From Candidatus Methylacidithermus pantelleriae (GTDB lineage Bacteria; Verrucomicrobiota; Verrucomicrobiia; Methylacidiphilales; Methylacidiphilaceae), in contig NZ_CAJNOB010000034.1 of NCBI RefSeq assembly GCF_905250085.1, forward strand, positions 80,007-144,006: a stretch of 64,000 nt of DNA, in the 5' to 3' direction. The position numbers were made by a program, and so were the translations under genes. How positions within the stretch are numbered: the first letter of the stretch is position 1; the number at the start of each line of letters is the position of its first letter. Positions 39,821-51,108 of this stretch are shown piece after piece. The notes beneath the pieces were generated by a model that was not told the origin of the DNA, searched no databases, and worked only from the letters and a program-made list of their open reading frames with translations.

Positions 39821-40608
39821 AGTTGTGTCGAATCCAGGCGCTTCTCCTGCGGTATCTTTTCGTTTACCGCAACCCCCTCCGCAGTCTGGAGGCCTTTTTC
39901 TGGCCGGTCATGGACCTCTTGGTGTGGGGTTTTGTCACCCACTACCTAGAAAGTGCCCACCGAACCCTGCCTGCCGGGATCACGTTTCTCATCGGAGCCA
40001 TGATCTTTTGGGACATCCTTTACCGCTCTCAGCAAGGGTTAACCCTAGCCTTTCTCGAGGATGTGTGGTCTCGTAACGTGTTAAACCTTTTTTCTTCTCC
40101 CCTTCATCTCCGGGAATTTTTAGCGGCTACCTACTTGGCTGGTTTGCTCAAAACGACCGTGATCGCGGTCCTTTTGACGCTGTTGGCGTACAGTCTATGG
40201 GGGTTTAACCTCTGGGCCATCGGAACCCGGTTAGCTCCTCTCACGGGCAACCTCATCCTTATGGGATGGAGCTTGGGTATGTTGACCACAGGATTAATCC
40301 TTCGCTGGGGCCAAGCCGCCGAGGCATTGGCCTGGGCCGTTCCTTTTTTCATTCAACCCTTTGCTGCGGTGTTCTATCCCTTGGCGGTCCTTCCTAGCTG
40401 GGTGAGAAGGTTTGCCTGGTTCATCCCGGCCACCCACGTTTTTGAGGGCCTTCGAGAGGTACTGTCGTCCGGGCAGCTTTCGTGGAATCATCTCCTTTGG
40501 GCGAGCGGTCTTAATGCGATCTATCTGCTTTTAGCAGGAGTGTGTTTTTACCGGTTGTACACTTCGGCGCGAGTACGCGGGCTATTAACGAAGCTAGGCA
40601 CTCATTGA
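39817..40608 (+). CDS. ABC-2 type transporter permease
   Basis: A 263-residue membrane protein with six helices in the ABC-2 pattern, for example WPVMDLLVWGFVTHYLES (~22), the N-proximal IGAMIFWDILYRSQQGLTLAFLE, and a late PLAVLPSWVRRFAWFIPATHVFEGLRE motif that is typical of the family before the last helices. It forms the pore with the preceding ATPase. Convergent with the DUF2939 gene, whose stop lies 7 bases inside its end. Confidence 0.88.
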   Translation: MKLCRIQALLLRYLFVYRNPLRSLEAFFWPVMDLLVWGFVTHYLESAHRTLPAGITFLIGAMIFWDILYRSQQGLTLAFLEDVWSRNVLNLFSSPLHLREFLAATYLAGLLKTTVIAVLLTLLAYSLWGFNLWAIGTRLAPLTGNLILMGWSLGMLTTGLILRWGQAAEALAWAVPFFIQPFAAVFYPLAVLPSWVRRFAWFIPATHVFEGLREVLSSGQLSWNHLLWASGLNAIYLLLAGVCFYRLYTSARVRGLLTKLGTH

Positions 40609-41180
40609 AGGGGCTTGGGGTTGTCTTTAAGCGTGGAAGATCGAAACTCGATACGCACGAGCCTCCAGCCCGTCCATCTCCATTGAAACCATAGCCGGAG
40701 ATTGGACTCGTCCACCCGAAAAGCTCCCCACCGTGGGAAGGAGAAACGCCAGGGATGTCCTCTTTGCTTATCGCCGAGAGGGTTGTCCTTTTGCCAGGAA
40801 GGATGAGGCAATCGAAAAAGTGGTTCCTCGTTTCCCTCCTTTTGCTTTAAAAGTTCGGCAAGAGTCGTAGGGGTCACAAGGAAATCCACCAAGGGATCGA
40901 CGAGAGCTACCCCTAGTTTTCCGGCCAGTGCCTGGAAAAGTTGCTCCCAAGGGTCTTCTTCCTCCGGTTGCCCAGGCGGAGGATTGCGCAGGATCCGGGC
41001 CTTAAGTTCCTGTTTGAGCGAAGCCCGTAGGCTCGCGAAATCGACCAGTTTTTCCAAGCTTACGGCATCCCCTTCCTTAACCGCGCGCCGGAGAGCCTCG
41101 TACGCGAAGAAGGGAGAAAGAAAGTACCAGAGGGCAAAAGCCAATAAACCCAGACTTGCAAGCGCCCCTACCTTTTTCAC
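40602..41180 (-). CDS. DUF2939 membrane-anchored protein
   Basis: A 192-residue protein with one N-terminal membrane helix (LASLGLLAFALWYFLSPFFA) followed by the DUF2939 pattern EALRRAVKEGDAVSLEKLVD and FASLRASLKQELKARI, then PLVDFLVTPTTLAELL and a beta-rich end. The domain is found in membrane-linked bacterial proteins of unknown function. The GTG at 41180 is preferred because GGGAG stands 8 bases upstream; a TTG at 41219 would add 13 residues. Confidence 0.72.
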   Translation of the reverse strand: MKKVGALASLGLLAFALWYFLSPFFAYEALRRAVKEGDAVSLEKLVDFASLRASLKQELKARILRNPPPGQPEEEDPWEQLFQALAGKLGVALVDPLVDFLVTPTTLAELLKQKEGNEEPLFRLPHPSWQKDNPLGDKQRGHPWRFSFPRWGAFRVDESNLRLWFQWRWTGWRLVRIEFRSSTLKDNPKPLQ

Positions 41181-41361
41181 CTTTTCGACTCCCTTGCCGA
41201 GCTCTTGCGCGGGGCACAAACGGTAACTTTCCTTTTGACTGCCCTATCGTGGGGGTGAACCATCGCGCCTCCCAAAAAGGGCGCTTTGGCCCTCAAAGGA
41301 AAAGAATTTCTCAAGGGTTGGAATAAGAGAAACCTTTCCGGTCTGGAAAAAAACCCAATCG

Positions 41362-43929
41362 CTATGCAAACATACCGCCGCGGCCCGGATGGGAAAAAAG
41401 TTCCAGGTCTTCTTGGTGGTTTTTCGTTACAAGTCGCCTTCCCGGAGGCGCCATTTTTTTCCGTATCCGCTGGGACCCTCGCTGCCACTGCTCGAGAAGA
41501 GCTTGGGCACGAGCCAATACCGCAGCTGGCAGCCCAGCCAGCTTGGCGACAAAAATTCCATAGCTTCGATCCGATTCGCCCGGGCGAACCGTATGAAGAA
41601 AGCGAATCCCTTCTGGCCCCTCTTCGACGCTCATCTGCCAGGTTTCGATTCCGGGCCGTTCATGGGATAAAGCGACAAGTTCGTGGTAATGGGTCGCAAA
41701 AAGCGTGAGGCATCCAATCCGGTCGTAGAGATGTTCGGCAACCGCCCAGGCAATGGCCAGGCCGTCGTAGGTATCTGTGCCGCGCCCCACCTCGTCCAGA
41801 AGAACCAGGCTTCGTTGTGTGGCTTCCGCAAGGATCTGGCTGACCTCTGACATTTCTACGAAAAAAGTGCTCCTTCCCCGAGCCAGCTCATCGGAAGCTC
41901 CTACGCGAGTAAAAATGCGGTCCAGTAACCCGAGGCGCGCGCGGCCAGCAGGCACAAAGCAACCGATTTGAGCCAAAAGACAAATGAGAGCGACCTGCCG
42001 CAAATACGTGCTTTTGCCGGCCATGTTGGGTCCGGTAAGGAGAATGAAACGACGCTGGCGATTTAAGAACGTGTCATTGGGAACAAATCGCGCCATACCC
42101 AAAACCTGCTCAAGGACAGGGTGCCTCCCCTGTTCGATCTCGATACAAGGCTCCTCGACAAACTCCGGACGGACATACTTTCGTTCGGTAGCTAGTACCG
42201 CCCATCCCAAAAGAACATCCAATTCCGCCAGCGCTTCGGCAGTCTTATGAATGGCTTCTCCTCTCTGAAGAATAGCCTGGCAGAGTTCTTCTAAAATGGA
42301 TTTCTCCCGTTCCCTGGCCTTTTGCTGCGCTTCCAAAATCTCCCATTCGACCTGTCTTAGTTCCCGAGTGGTGTAGCGCTCTACGTGGGCTAGGGTTTGC
42401 TTGCGCTCGTAATAGGGCGGTACAAGCGAAAGATTGGGCTTGGTAACTTCCAGATAGTAACCGAGAACCTCGCTGTACCCAATTTTCAGCGATCGGATGG
42501 CGGTCTTTTCCTGTTCTTCTCGAAGGAACTTTGCCATCCAGTTTTTTCCTTCCTGAACCGTCTTCCGGAACCGGTCCAGCTCCGCATCCCTTCCTTCCCG
42601 TATCACCCCTTCCGAAGACCCGCGGGAGGCGCTTTCTGGATCAAGCGTTTGTTCCAGTAGCTCCACCAGCTCCGCTTGAGGCAGGATCGTTTCGCGTAGT
42701 TCCGAGATCCGCGCGACCGAAAACCCTTGCAGATACTCTCGAACGGGCCCAAAGGATCGAAGGGATTCCTTGAGAGCCAAAAGATCCCGGGCACTGGCCA
42801 TCCCATGAAGAATTCGTGTTAACTGCCGCTGGGGGTCTCCCAGCGTCGCAAGGACCTTTCGGAGTTCCTCCCGCCGTTCGGGATGGGACAAAAAACCAGC
42901 AATGGTTTCGTGGCGTTTTTCAATTGCCTTGCGGTTTCGTAAAGGATGCGCAAGCCAGCGTCGTAAAAGCCTTCCCCCGCCAGGGGTTACCGTTCGATCG
43001 ATCGCCGCTACCAGCGTGAAACGACGATCCCCGGAAGAACTTTCCCATAGCTCGAGGGTTCGTTGTGCCGCCGTATCTAAAACCATCCAGTCAGGGCAGC
43101 ACAGCCAGCGAGGGCGCGCCAAGGACGGAAGTTTCTGGTGAAGTTCCTCCTCAAGATACTCCAAGAGAGCCCCGGCTGCGCGCAAGGCGGCGGTAGCGTT
43201 TCGTAATCGGAAGCTCTCAAGAATTTCCCTTCCCCATCGTCCAGCCAGCCGCTCTTGGGCCAGGTTTTGATCAAACCGTTCCGGTGACCGAAAGACCAAA
43301 AGCGTACGGGCGCTTTCCACATAGTGGCTGGGTGGCTCACAAGGAAAGATGTTTTCCTCTTTTTCTCCGAGCCACTCGGCCAGAACTTCCGCCTTCGCGC
43401 CGTGCGAAAGAAGTACCTCGCGGGGCCGCAGAGAAAAAAGAATCCCTTTGGTCTCTTCTCCCCGTTCCTGGGTGACAAAAAATTCTCCCGTTCCCAGGTC
43501 TGCATAGGCAAGCCCCCAAAGATCGCCTTCTCCCCACAGGGCAGCGCAAAAACGATTCTCGACCACGCTCGATCCCTCTTCCTCCCAATAGCTTCCAGGA
43601 CTCCAAACTCGGGTGATCATGCGCCGCACAAGCTGTCCCGGCCGGGCCGGTTCCGCCTGCTCGCATATGGCTACGCGTTTCCCCTGCTGCACGAGTCGTC
43701 CGATGTAATGAAGGGCATTCTGACAGGGCAGTCCGCACATCGGTACTCCCTGTCGGCTGGTCAGCGTGAGCCCCAAAAGCCGCGACGCTTCGGTAGCGTC
43801 CTCATAAAAAAGTTCAAAAAAGTCCCCAAGCTGGAAAAAAAGGAGACAATCGGCTGAAAGTTTCGCTTTGAGTTCCTGGTACTGTTGCAGCATCGGGGTA
43901 AGACTGGCAGAAGAGGACGATTCGACCAT
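41362..43929 (-). CDS. mutS: DNA mismatch repair protein MutS
   Basis: An 855-residue protein. The mismatch-binding N-terminus has LLFFQLGDFFELFYEDA, where the FxE motif probes the mispair. The Walker A GPNMAGKSTYLRQ is at ~630, and the Walker B SLVLLDEVGRGTDTYDG follows, then ATHYHEL. It recognises mismatches in replicated DNA and recruits MutL. ATG at 43929 follows an unlikely upstream extension open to 44019. mutL is not in the window. Confidence 0.95.
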   Translation of the reverse strand: MVESSSSASLTPMLQQYQELKAKLSADCLLFFQLGDFFELFYEDATEASRLLGLTLTSRQGVPMCGLPCQNALHYIGRLVQQGKRVAICEQAEPARPGQLVRRMITRVWSPGSYWEEEGSSVVENRFCAALWGEGDLWGLAYADLGTGEFFVTQERGEETKGILFSLRPREVLLSHGAKAEVLAEWLGEKEENIFPCEPPSHYVESARTLLVFRSPERFDQNLAQERLAGRWGREILESFRLRNATAALRAAGALLEYLEEELHQKLPSLARPRWLCCPDWMVLDTAAQRTLELWESSSGDRRFTLVAAIDRTVTPGGGRLLRRWLAHPLRNRKAIEKRHETIAGFLSHPERREELRKVLATLGDPQRQLTRILHGMASARDLLALKESLRSFGPVREYLQGFSVARISELRETILPQAELVELLEQTLDPESASRGSSEGVIREGRDAELDRFRKTVQEGKNWMAKFLREEQEKTAIRSLKIGYSEVLGYYLEVTKPNLSLVPPYYERKQTLAHVERYTTRELRQVEWEILEAQQKAREREKSILEELCQAILQRGEAIHKTAEALAELDVLLGWAVLATERKYVRPEFVEEPCIEIEQGRHPVLEQVLGMARFVPNDTFLNRQRRFILLTGPNMAGKSTYLRQVALICLLAQIGCFVPAGRARLGLLDRIFTRVGASDELARGRSTFFVEMSEVSQILAEATQRSLVLLDEVGRGTDTYDGLAIAWAVAEHLYDRIGCLTLFATHYHELVALSHERPGIETWQMSVEEGPEGIRFLHTVRPGESDRSYGIFVAKLAGLPAAVLARAQALLEQWQRGSQRIRKKMAPPGRRLVTKNHQEDLELFSHPGRGGMFA

Positions 43930-44233
43930 AGAGACCCAATTCCTTTTTATCGCTCCCGGAGGCGTTTTGTCTATCGCCAACGCTCCCCCTACGGGGAGGG
44001 AGGTGCCTTTTTGCCGCAAAAATTTTTTTTTTAGCTTTTCCTTGGGCTGCCTAGAAAATCAGGAAACGACGCACGAAGGACAGTGGGCTCTCTCCATTTA
44101 GGGTTTTGTCCTGGCTGCAACCGTTCCTGGCAGGGGAAGAGAAGGGCGGTGCTCGTCTGCCAACTTTTTTCTGGAGAAAGCTTTCTCCTTGCATCGAAAG
44201 AAAAATCTTTTCCAATGAACCTGATAATCCTCC

Positions 44234-45028
44234 ATGGAGATCTATTGCCGGGCTTTGGAACGACTCTTAACGCAGGGGAAGCGGAAACCTGATCGCACCG
44301 GGGTTGGCACCTATGCCCTTTTTGGAGAACAATTCCGTTTCCGGTTGCGGGAGGGCTTTCCGCTTCTAACAACCAAGCGAATCCATTGGAAGTCCGTGGT
44401 GCACGAGCTTTTGTGGTTTCTTCGAGGAGATACCCACATTGGTTATCTTCACCAGCACGGGGTAACCATTTGGGATGAATGGGCCGATCCGGAGGGGAGT
44501 CTTGGCAGAATCTATGGTGCGCAGTGGCGCCGATGGAGGGGCCCCGATGGGCAGGTGGTCGATCAGATCGCAGAGCTGGTACATGGAATCCGGACTGACC
44601 CCTACAGCCGGCGTCTGTTGGTGACGGCGTGGAATCCAGCGGAGCTGCATCTTATGGCTCTTCCCCCATGCCATGTCCTTTTCCAGGTCTGTGTGCTTGA
44701 CGGGGAGCTGTCCCTTCAGGTCTACCAGCGGAGTGCCGATTTTTTTCTTGGGGTTCCTTTCAATATCGCTTCTTACGCTCTTCTTACCCATCTTCTGGCT
44801 CATATCGGCGGGTTTGTACCAGGAGAGCTTGTGTACACGCTCGGCGACTACCATCTCTATTTGAACCACATAGAACCCGCTCGGATTTTGCTTTCCCGAA
44901 AGCCTCGCCCGTTACCAAGGCTGGAAATTTCTCCCGACGTCCGTGAGCTGGAAGAGGTACGTTTTGAACACTTTCGGCTGGTCGGCTATGACCCTCATCC
45001 CCCGATTCCCGCTCCCGTTGCCGTGTAA
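44234..45028 (+). CDS. thyA: Thymidylate synthase
   Basis: A 264-residue enzyme, exactly the length of the Escherichia coli protein. RTGVG (~21-25) binds the phosphate, [19 protein letters not shown] follows, and the active-site cysteine is C146 in [30 protein letters not shown] and the C-terminal [14 protein letters not shown] close the fold. It makes dTMP from dUMP with methylenetetrahydrofolate. It is not followed by folA. Confidence 0.95.
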   Translation: MEIYCRALERLLTQGKRKPDRTGVGTYALFGEQFRFRLREGFPLLTTKRIHWKSVVHELLWFLRGDTHIGYLHQHGVTIWDEWADPEGSLGRIYGAQWRRWRGPDGQVVDQIAELVHGIRTDPYSRRLLVTAWNPAELHLMALPPCHVLFQVCVLDGELSLQVYQRSADFFLGVPFNIASYALLTHLLAHIGGFVPGELVYTLGDYHLYLNHIEPARILLSRKPRPLPRLEISPDVRELEEVRFEHFRLVGYDPHPPIPAPVAV

Positions 45029-46688
45029 ACCGTTTCCCCTCTTGGTGGTTCGGCGGGATGGCGGTGAGTCCGGTTCCCCGGGTTCTGGAAAGCTCGTTTT
45101 TCGACAACCGTTTTTGGCCTGCCACGGTTCCTAGGGCAACTCCAACACGTCTCTTACCGGTTGTTGAGGGTGCCGGGATGCCTAATCAACCCCAATTCGG
45201 GTCATCATGGAACCTAAAATCCAGAAGCCCCATGGGAAGGGTCTCATCCGGAAGAGACAAACTCTCTAGGGAAAAAGAGTCAAAGGGCTCAAAAGAAGGC
45301 CAACCCGGTTTCCATCGGCTTCTTAAAAAAAATCCATCCATTCGCGTTTGTGCCCGAGAAAAACCGTTCCGAAAACCATAAAACGATACACAACTTTTCC
45401 CCTACCAGGGAGGATGCTCCGAGACGCCGGTCGAACAGGGCTAGCGACCATTTGCGTGCCGGGGTTTCACCGGCAAAGCCTAGGTGGCGTCCAGTCCCGC
45501 CGTTTCCGGGACAGAGGCGCGGGAGGCAAGTTGATCGCCTCCCGACCGGACATGTGCCGCATGCGCCGCTTTCCGTCTTCCCCGGATCCCGGCCATAGAA
45601 ACGACCATTCGAGTTTGCTCCGGTTGCTTGGGGGTGGGGCAAAAGGTGACATACGCGCCCTTGCAAGTAGGCACGGCTGCCTCTGGTACGGAGGGCCGCT
45701 CGCCGACACTCCATCCTTTCCGGCCGAGGGGAGAAAGCCCCCCCTCCTAAAAACTTTCGCCTTGACGACGCGCGTGGTTGACGGCGGCCGATCACACACC
45801 TGGAGGCCCGGGTCGACTTTGGTCAGCTCGACTCTGGCAGGAAAAAAGCCGACTTCGCCATCGCGACCGCGTTAGCATGGGCGAAGGAAGAGAGCGAGCC
45901 CGAACGGGATCCACCGACTCCAAGTTTGAGCTTCCTCTTGCGAAGATCCCATCGTGTTCGATCACAAGCCCCTTGGCTAATGGAGCACAAGGCCCGGGCG
46001 ATCTTGTTCCGCGGATGAGCAAAAGTTGCTTTCGCCTGCCCCTCGCTCTTTGCCATGGAGATTGAGTCGAATTCCGCGGATTCCTGCGAGATTACTGAAG
46101 TGATCCTCTTCTGCCAAGGCGAGATAATCCCCGTTCCTCTCGATGTTGAGTGCTCTGGCAAGGCGCCGTGTTACTAAGGAAATGGGTCCTCCCCTCGACG
46201 CTCGGCAACCACTGGCCACCCTTTTGGTCCCGCACGAAGCGGTAGCGCAAGCGCAAATCCCTCCCAGTTGCGGGTGAGTCTTCCAGCCTTCATGGGCGCG
46301 GTCATCATCCAGCTAAAAGGAGAGGGCCTAGAGGATCGCCTCCCGTTCCTAGGCGAAGCTCACGCTTTCCCAAACGAGGTATTGGCTCGGGCGCCCCCAT
46401 CCGTCCGGCAGCCGTAACCACAAAGCCAATAGGCTCGCGCCGGTGGATACCGTAGCTTGGCAGGAGTAGTTCCCGGCGGTCATGTCCTTCGACCCGAGCA
46501 CAGAGAAGTGGCTTGTCCGCTCCGCTTGCCAATCCCTCTTCCCCAAACAAGCCCACTTGGGAAGAAGGCCGATCACTTCTAGGGTCATACCGATCTTACG
46601 AGCTGCCATGCGGCCTCCCAAACCAAAAGCACGGGCCTCTGGGGTGGTGGGTCCGACCGTTCCGAGGGAGGGCCGCAGTCGGGCAAGA
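45029..46688. other. 1.66 kb eroded region
   Basis: No intact gene. A protein-like frame on the plus strand around 45785-45960 reads ITHLEARVDFGQLDSGRKKA and ADFAIATALAWAKEESE before it fades, and other fragments occur on both strands. I cannot name the source. It is bounded by thyA and the convergent end of the PfkB-like gene. Confidence 0.4.
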
Positions 46689-47801
46689 TCAGAGCGTCTG
46701 AAGGAATCGAACCAACTGCTCGCGATTGGGACTGGTAGCATGCCGGACGTAAAACCCAGAGCAGGCCGCTGCCAGCTGCAGGGAATGGGCTAGGCTCAAG
46801 CCAAGAAGGCGTGCTGTGGCAAAACCCGCATTGAAGTGAGCTCCAGCGCCACTCTGTACCTTCGGTTTCGCCGTGTACGGGCCCTCAATCCACACACCTT
46901 GAGGTTCTTGGGGGTCCGCGCCGGCGCAGAAACGGGTGGGATGGATGACCACCGTATGAAGCCCAAGCTTTTCGCGAAGAAGGCTTGCTAAGGAGGCGAT
47001 GCCTTGAGGGGTGGCCGCAGGTTTTTTAAGCCGGAACACCTTCGCTACGTGAAAGGCTTCCGGTTCGTTTAACAGCAAAAAGATGTCATACCTCTCCTGA
47101 AACTCCTCCAGAATCTTGAGGGCTCCCAGAAGATCGGGCTCGGCGCGGGCCGAAGGATCTCCCAGGTCAATGAGAACCGGTTTCCGGGCGTCGGAACGGG
47201 TAGCGATTTCCGAGAGGATCTTCTTCCAGATCTGGGAGAGGTGGGGGAGCCGCGACCAGTTCAGCATGGCCACCAGGTGAGCCTCATTCCAAAGCTTCTT
47301 AAAGTTCGCTTCTCCCAATCTTTTCTTGATTATCTCCCAGGTAAACTCTCCAAGATTTCCCTCCTGCGCCAGCGAGACTCTTTGATCGTCAAACTCGAGA
47401 ACGTGGACCGGTGCAGGGTCCAAAAGCGGATGGACTGTAGCCCGTTTGCCCAGCTCCGAAAACACGGGGTGTAGCGACTCGCTGCCGCACATCCCTACGT
47501 AGTGGACAGGGGCTCCGAGGGTGCTCAACCCAAAGGCTGTCTGCGGTCCGTCCCCTGCCATTCGGGTGGTTTCGTGGACGATTTCTAGCCAGAGGGTTGA
47601 GGCTCCCCCCCGCAGTTTCGAAAGGAAATCTTCCAAGCTACGATAGGGAGCCCACTTCGTCGGCCCTTGCCGCTCCTGGACAACACGATAGGTGTGTTCC
47701 ACAAACCCATCGAAACCCACCAAGCAGGGGCATTTGAGAAGTTGGGCTCGTGACCCAATCAACCGTTCAGCTGTCTGGCGTGCGAGGCGGGAATCGGTCA
47801 C
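46689..47801 (-). CDS. PfkB-like carbohydrate kinase family protein with altered catalytic site
   Basis: A 370-residue protein of the ribokinase/PfkB fold: LVGFDGFVEHTY at the N-terminus, TRMAGDGPQTAFGLSTLGAP with the Gly-rich substrate motif, LLLNEPEAFHVAKVF, and the C-terminal motif at ~337. That last motif normally reads GAGDxF with the catalytic Asp; here it is GAGAHFNAG, so the base is replaced by Ala. It may be inactive as a kinase or work differently. The start is GTG at 47801. Not part of an obvious operon. Confidence 0.75.
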   Translation of the reverse strand: MTDSRLARQTAERLIGSRAQLLKCPCLVGFDGFVEHTYRVVQERQGPTKWAPYRSLEDFLSKLRGGASTLWLEIVHETTRMAGDGPQTAFGLSTLGAPVHYVGMCGSESLHPVFSELGKRATVHPLLDPAPVHVLEFDDQRVSLAQEGNLGEFTWEIIKKRLGEANFKKLWNEAHLVAMLNWSRLPHLSQIWKKILSEIATRSDARKPVLIDLGDPSARAEPDLLGALKILEEFQERYDIFLLLNEPEAFHVAKVFRLKKPAATPQGIASLASLLREKLGLHTVVIHPTRFCAGADPQEPQGVWIEGPYTAKPKVQSGAGAHFNAGFATARLLGLSLAHSLQLAAACSGFYVRHATSPNREQLVRFLQTL

Positions 47802-47976
47802 CGTGGGCGCTTATAGCAAGAATTCTCTTTCTTGACAAGCTGGTGGAGGACACCAGGATGAGGCCGTTTAGGCAAACCGCCGGGAGGATCGTTGTGCGCA
47901 GATGCCGGGTCGGCTTCAACGGGCTGGGAAATGGACGCTTACGATCGCTCCATCCAGCGGTAGTGGTCCGTTTACG

Positions 47977-48357
47977 ATGAACGAAAGCAAGCAATGGAGT
48001 GATTTTCCTACTTGTCTAGCCGCTCTTTTGGGTTTTGGCGCTGTTGCTTTGGGTGCGTATGGAGCTCATGGGTTACGGGTAGCCCCAGAGCTCCATGTCA
48101 TGTGGGAGAAAGCGGTCCAGTACCAGATGGTTCATTCGGCAGTCCTCCTAGCTCTTGCGTCCCGCTTTCAGAGGTATGCCGTTGGGTTTGCGGGTTTGGC
48201 TCTAGGGCTTCTTTTCTTCAGTGGCAGCCTCTACCTCTATGTCCTGGGATTTTCTCCGGCTATCCTCAAACTCACGCCTGTCGGAGGGACGATTCTTTTG
48301 CTCTCTTGGATCTCTCTGGCTTGGCAGGCGCTGTGGTCAAGGAAACCCAAAGACTAA
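47977..48357 (+). CDS. DUF423 family membrane protein
   Basis: A 126-residue protein with four membrane helices and the DUF423 signature GAVALGAYGAHGL (~21-33), KAVQYQMVHSAVLLAL (~45-60), and FFSGSLYLYVLG. Function unknown. Its start at ATG 47977 lies at the first helix-compatible position; an upstream frame is open to 47902. It ends 85 bp before clpB on the same strand. Confidence 0.85.
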   Translation: MNESKQWSDFPTCLAALLGFGAVALGAYGAHGLRVAPELHVMWEKAVQYQMVHSAVLLALASRFQRYAVGFAGLALGLLFFSGSLYLYVLGFSPAILKLTPVGGTILLLSWISLAWQALWSRKPKD

Positions 48358-48441
48358 TCGCGAATCGAAGCCCTTCGGGTGCCCGGGGGAACCCTTGGCA
48401 AGTTTGACAGGTTTTGGCTAGCTTGCTAAGGGGTAGTGGCA

Positions 48442-51066
48442 ATGGACATCACCCGATTTACCGAAAAGGCTCAGGCGGCGGTTGCTGATGCTCAAACGAT
48501 TGCTGCTCGCTACGGTCATACCTCAGTGGATGTAGAGCATCTTTTGCAGGCCCTACTGGAACAGGAGCAAGGACTTATTCCCCGGTTACTCGATCGGGCT
48601 GGCGTTTCTTCTCGGGAGTTTACCAGCGAGCTTCGAACAGAGCTTGAGAGACTCCCCCGGGTTCATGGGAGTGCCAATGTGGCTACCTACGTAACGCAGC
48701 GGCTCAACCAGCTCCTCGGTCGGGCGCAGGAGGAAGCTCGGGCTCTGAACGACGAGTATGTCAGCGTAGAACATCTCTTTTTACCGATGCTGGACGATTC
48801 GCCGGGAACGATCGCGCACCGTTTGTTCCGGCGTTTCGGCCTTTCTCGTGAACGGGTGCTGCAAGCGCTCACACAGATCCGGGGGCACCAGCGGGTGACC
48901 AGTCCGAATCCTGAAGCAACCTATGAAGCTTTGGAAAAGTATGGCAGAGATCTCACCCGGCTGGCGGAACAGGGCAAGTTGGATCCCGTGATCGGCCGGG
49001 ATGGTGAGATTCGGAGGGTGATTCAAGTTTTGTGTCGCCGCACGAAGAATAACCCGGTTCTGATTGGGGATCCGGGGGTGGGTAAAACCGCCATTGTGGA
49101 AGGACTGGCGCAGCGGATCGTCCGGGGAGATGTGCCAGAAAGCCTGAAAAACAAGCGCATCATTGCCCTAGATCTAGGTGCGCTCATTGCGGGAGCCAAG
49201 TACCGGGGCGAGTTTGAGGAACGACTCAAGGCGGTTCTTCAAGAAATCGCTGCGGCTTCTGGCCAGATCATTCTTTTCATTGACGAGTTGCATACCGTTG
49301 TGGGGGCAGGCCGCGCGGAAGGGGCCATGGATGCAAGTAACATGCTCAAACCGATGCTGGCCCGTGGGGAGCTTCATTGCATTGGAGCGACGACGGTGGA
49401 CGAATACCGGCGTTACATTGAAAAGGATGCGGCTTTGGAGCGGCGTTTCCAGCCGATTCATGTGACGGAACCCTCGGTGGAGGATACGATCTCGATTCTC
49501 CGGGGACTCAGGCAGCGATACGAGCTTCACCACGGGGTCCGGATCCAGGATAGCGCGCTCGTAGCAGCTGCGGTTCTCTCGCATCGTTACATCAGTGATC
49601 GCTTTTTGCCGGACAAAGCGATTGATCTGGTGGATGAAGCGGCAGCCAAGCTCAAAACGGAAATGGAGAGTATGCCGGAGGAGCTGGAGACTTTGGAACG
49701 GCGTGTGTTGCAGTTAGAAATCGAGCGAGAAGCCTTACGGAAAGAAAAGGACGAAGCTTCTCGGAAACGTTTGGAAGAATTGGAAAAGGAGCTGGCGGAA
49801 CTTCACGCGGAGCGGGATGCCCTTAAGGCGCAGTGGGAGAAAGAAAAGCAAAGTTTGGCGACGTTACAGGAGTTACGGCAAGAGTTGCAGCGCGCAGAAC
49901 ACGAACTTGAGCAGGCTCAAAGAGCGTATGATCTCAACCGGGTGGCCGAACTACGCTATGGCAAGATCCCGATGCTCCAGCGGCAAATTGCCGACTTCGA
50001 AAAGCAGGTCCAGGGTGCAGCAAAGCGATTGATCCAGGAAGAGGTCACCGCAGATGAAATTGCGGAGGTCGTTTCCCGGTGGACAGGAATTCCGGTGGCT
50101 CGTCTTTTGGAAAGCGAGCGGGAGAAGCTCTTAAAGTTAGAAGATCTCCTTCACCAGCGGGTGGTTGGGCAGGAGGAAGCCGTTTCTAGTGTCGCCAATG
50201 CGGTCCTCCGTGCTCGAGCGGGGCTCAAAGACCCCAAGCGGCCCATCGGCTCGTTTCTTTTTTTGGGACCAACCGGGGTGGGCAAGACAGAAACGGCCCG
50301 AGCGCTCGCTGAGGCGCTCTTCGATAGTGAAAATAACATGATTCGCATCGACATGAGCGAATATATGGAAAAGCATACTGTTGCACGGCTCATTGGAGCG
50401 CCTCCAGGATATGTCGGTTACGAAGAGGGCGGGCAACTCACGGAAGCGGTTCGCAGAAGACCCTATAGTGTCGTTCTTTTTGATGAAGTCGAAAAGGCAC
50501 ATCCTGAGGTATTCAATGTTCTTCTTCAGGTGTTGGATGATGGTCGGCTAACGGATGGTCAAGGGCGGACGGTGGATTTTCGAAATACCATTGTGATTAT
50601 GACTTCGAATATTGGGAGCGTTCACTTAATGGAGCTTCCTCCCGGGGCCCGAGACATCCCTCCGGGAGTGCGAGAAACTGTGCTGGGGGAATTGCGCGCG
50701 CACTTTCGGCCGGAATTTCTGAATCGGATTGATGAGATTGTGCTCTTTAAGCCGCTTACCTTGGAGGAACTAGAAAAAATTGTTGAGCTTCAGTTGCAGG
50801 CATTGCGTCAACGCTTGGCGAACCGTTCCATCGAATTGGAATTAACTCCGGCGGCTCGGAAGGAACTTGCTCAGCGCGGGTATAGTCCCGTGTATGGGGC
50901 GCGACCCCTACGACGCGTGCTTCAGAAGGAGTTGGAAACCCCCTTGGCAAAAAAGATTGTCGCGGGTGAGATCTTAGAGGGAAGCCGGGTTTGCATCGAC
51001 TTTCAGGAGGGGAATTTCGTTTTTGAGGTTCTCCCAAAAGCGTCTTCTTCGCCATCCCCATCGTAG
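48442..51066 (+). CDS. clpB: ATP-dependent chaperone ClpB
   Basis: An 874-residue disaggregase. The double-Clp N-domain covers ~1-150; the first AAA domain has Walker [14 protein letters not shown] (~208) and Walker [14 protein letters not shown]; the middle coiled coil (~405-525) is rich in Glu, Lys, Arg and Leu; the second AAA domain has [14 protein letters not shown] (~609). It ends with the sensor-2 region [18 protein letters not shown]. With DnaK it dissolves protein aggregates after heat stress. GTG at 48436 is an alternative start. Confidence 0.96.
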   Translation: MDITRFTEKAQAAVADAQTIAARYGHTSVDVEHLLQALLEQEQGLIPRLLDRAGVSSREFTSELRTELERLPRVHGSANVATYVTQRLNQLLGRAQEEARALNDEYVSVEHLFLPMLDDSPGTIAHRLFRRFGLSRERVLQALTQIRGHQRVTSPNPEATYEALEKYGRDLTRLAEQGKLDPVIGRDGEIRRVIQVLCRRTKNNPVLIGDPGVGKTAIVEGLAQRIVRGDVPESLKNKRIIALDLGALIAGAKYRGEFEERLKAVLQEIAAASGQIILFIDELHTVVGAGRAEGAMDASNMLKPMLARGELHCIGATTVDEYRRYIEKDAALERRFQPIHVTEPSVEDTISILRGLRQRYELHHGVRIQDSALVAAAVLSHRYISDRFLPDKAIDLVDEAAAKLKTEMESMPEELETLERRVLQLEIEREALRKEKDEASRKRLEELEKELAELHAERDALKAQWEKEKQSLATLQELRQELQRAEHELEQAQRAYDLNRVAELRYGKIPMLQRQIADFEKQVQGAAKRLIQEEVTADEIAEVVSRWTGIPVARLLESEREKLLKLEDLLHQRVVGQEEAVSSVANAVLRARAGLKDPKRPIGSFLFLGPTGVGKTETARALAEALFDSENNMIRIDMSEYMEKHTVARLIGAPPGYVGYEEGGQLTEAVRRRPYSVVLFDEVEKAHPEVFNVLLQVLDDGRLTDGQGRTVDFRNTIVIMTSNIGSVHLMELPPGARDIPPGVRETVLGELRAHFRPEFLNRIDEIVLFKPLTLEELEKIVELQLQALRQRLANRSIELELTPAARKELAQRGYSPVYGARPLRRVLQKELETPLAKKIVAGEILEGSRVCIDFQEGNFVFEVLPKASSSPSPS

Positions 51067-51108
51067 CTGGCTAAGGGGGGAGTGGAGTAAAAAAGAGGGC
51101 GGTTGTTT

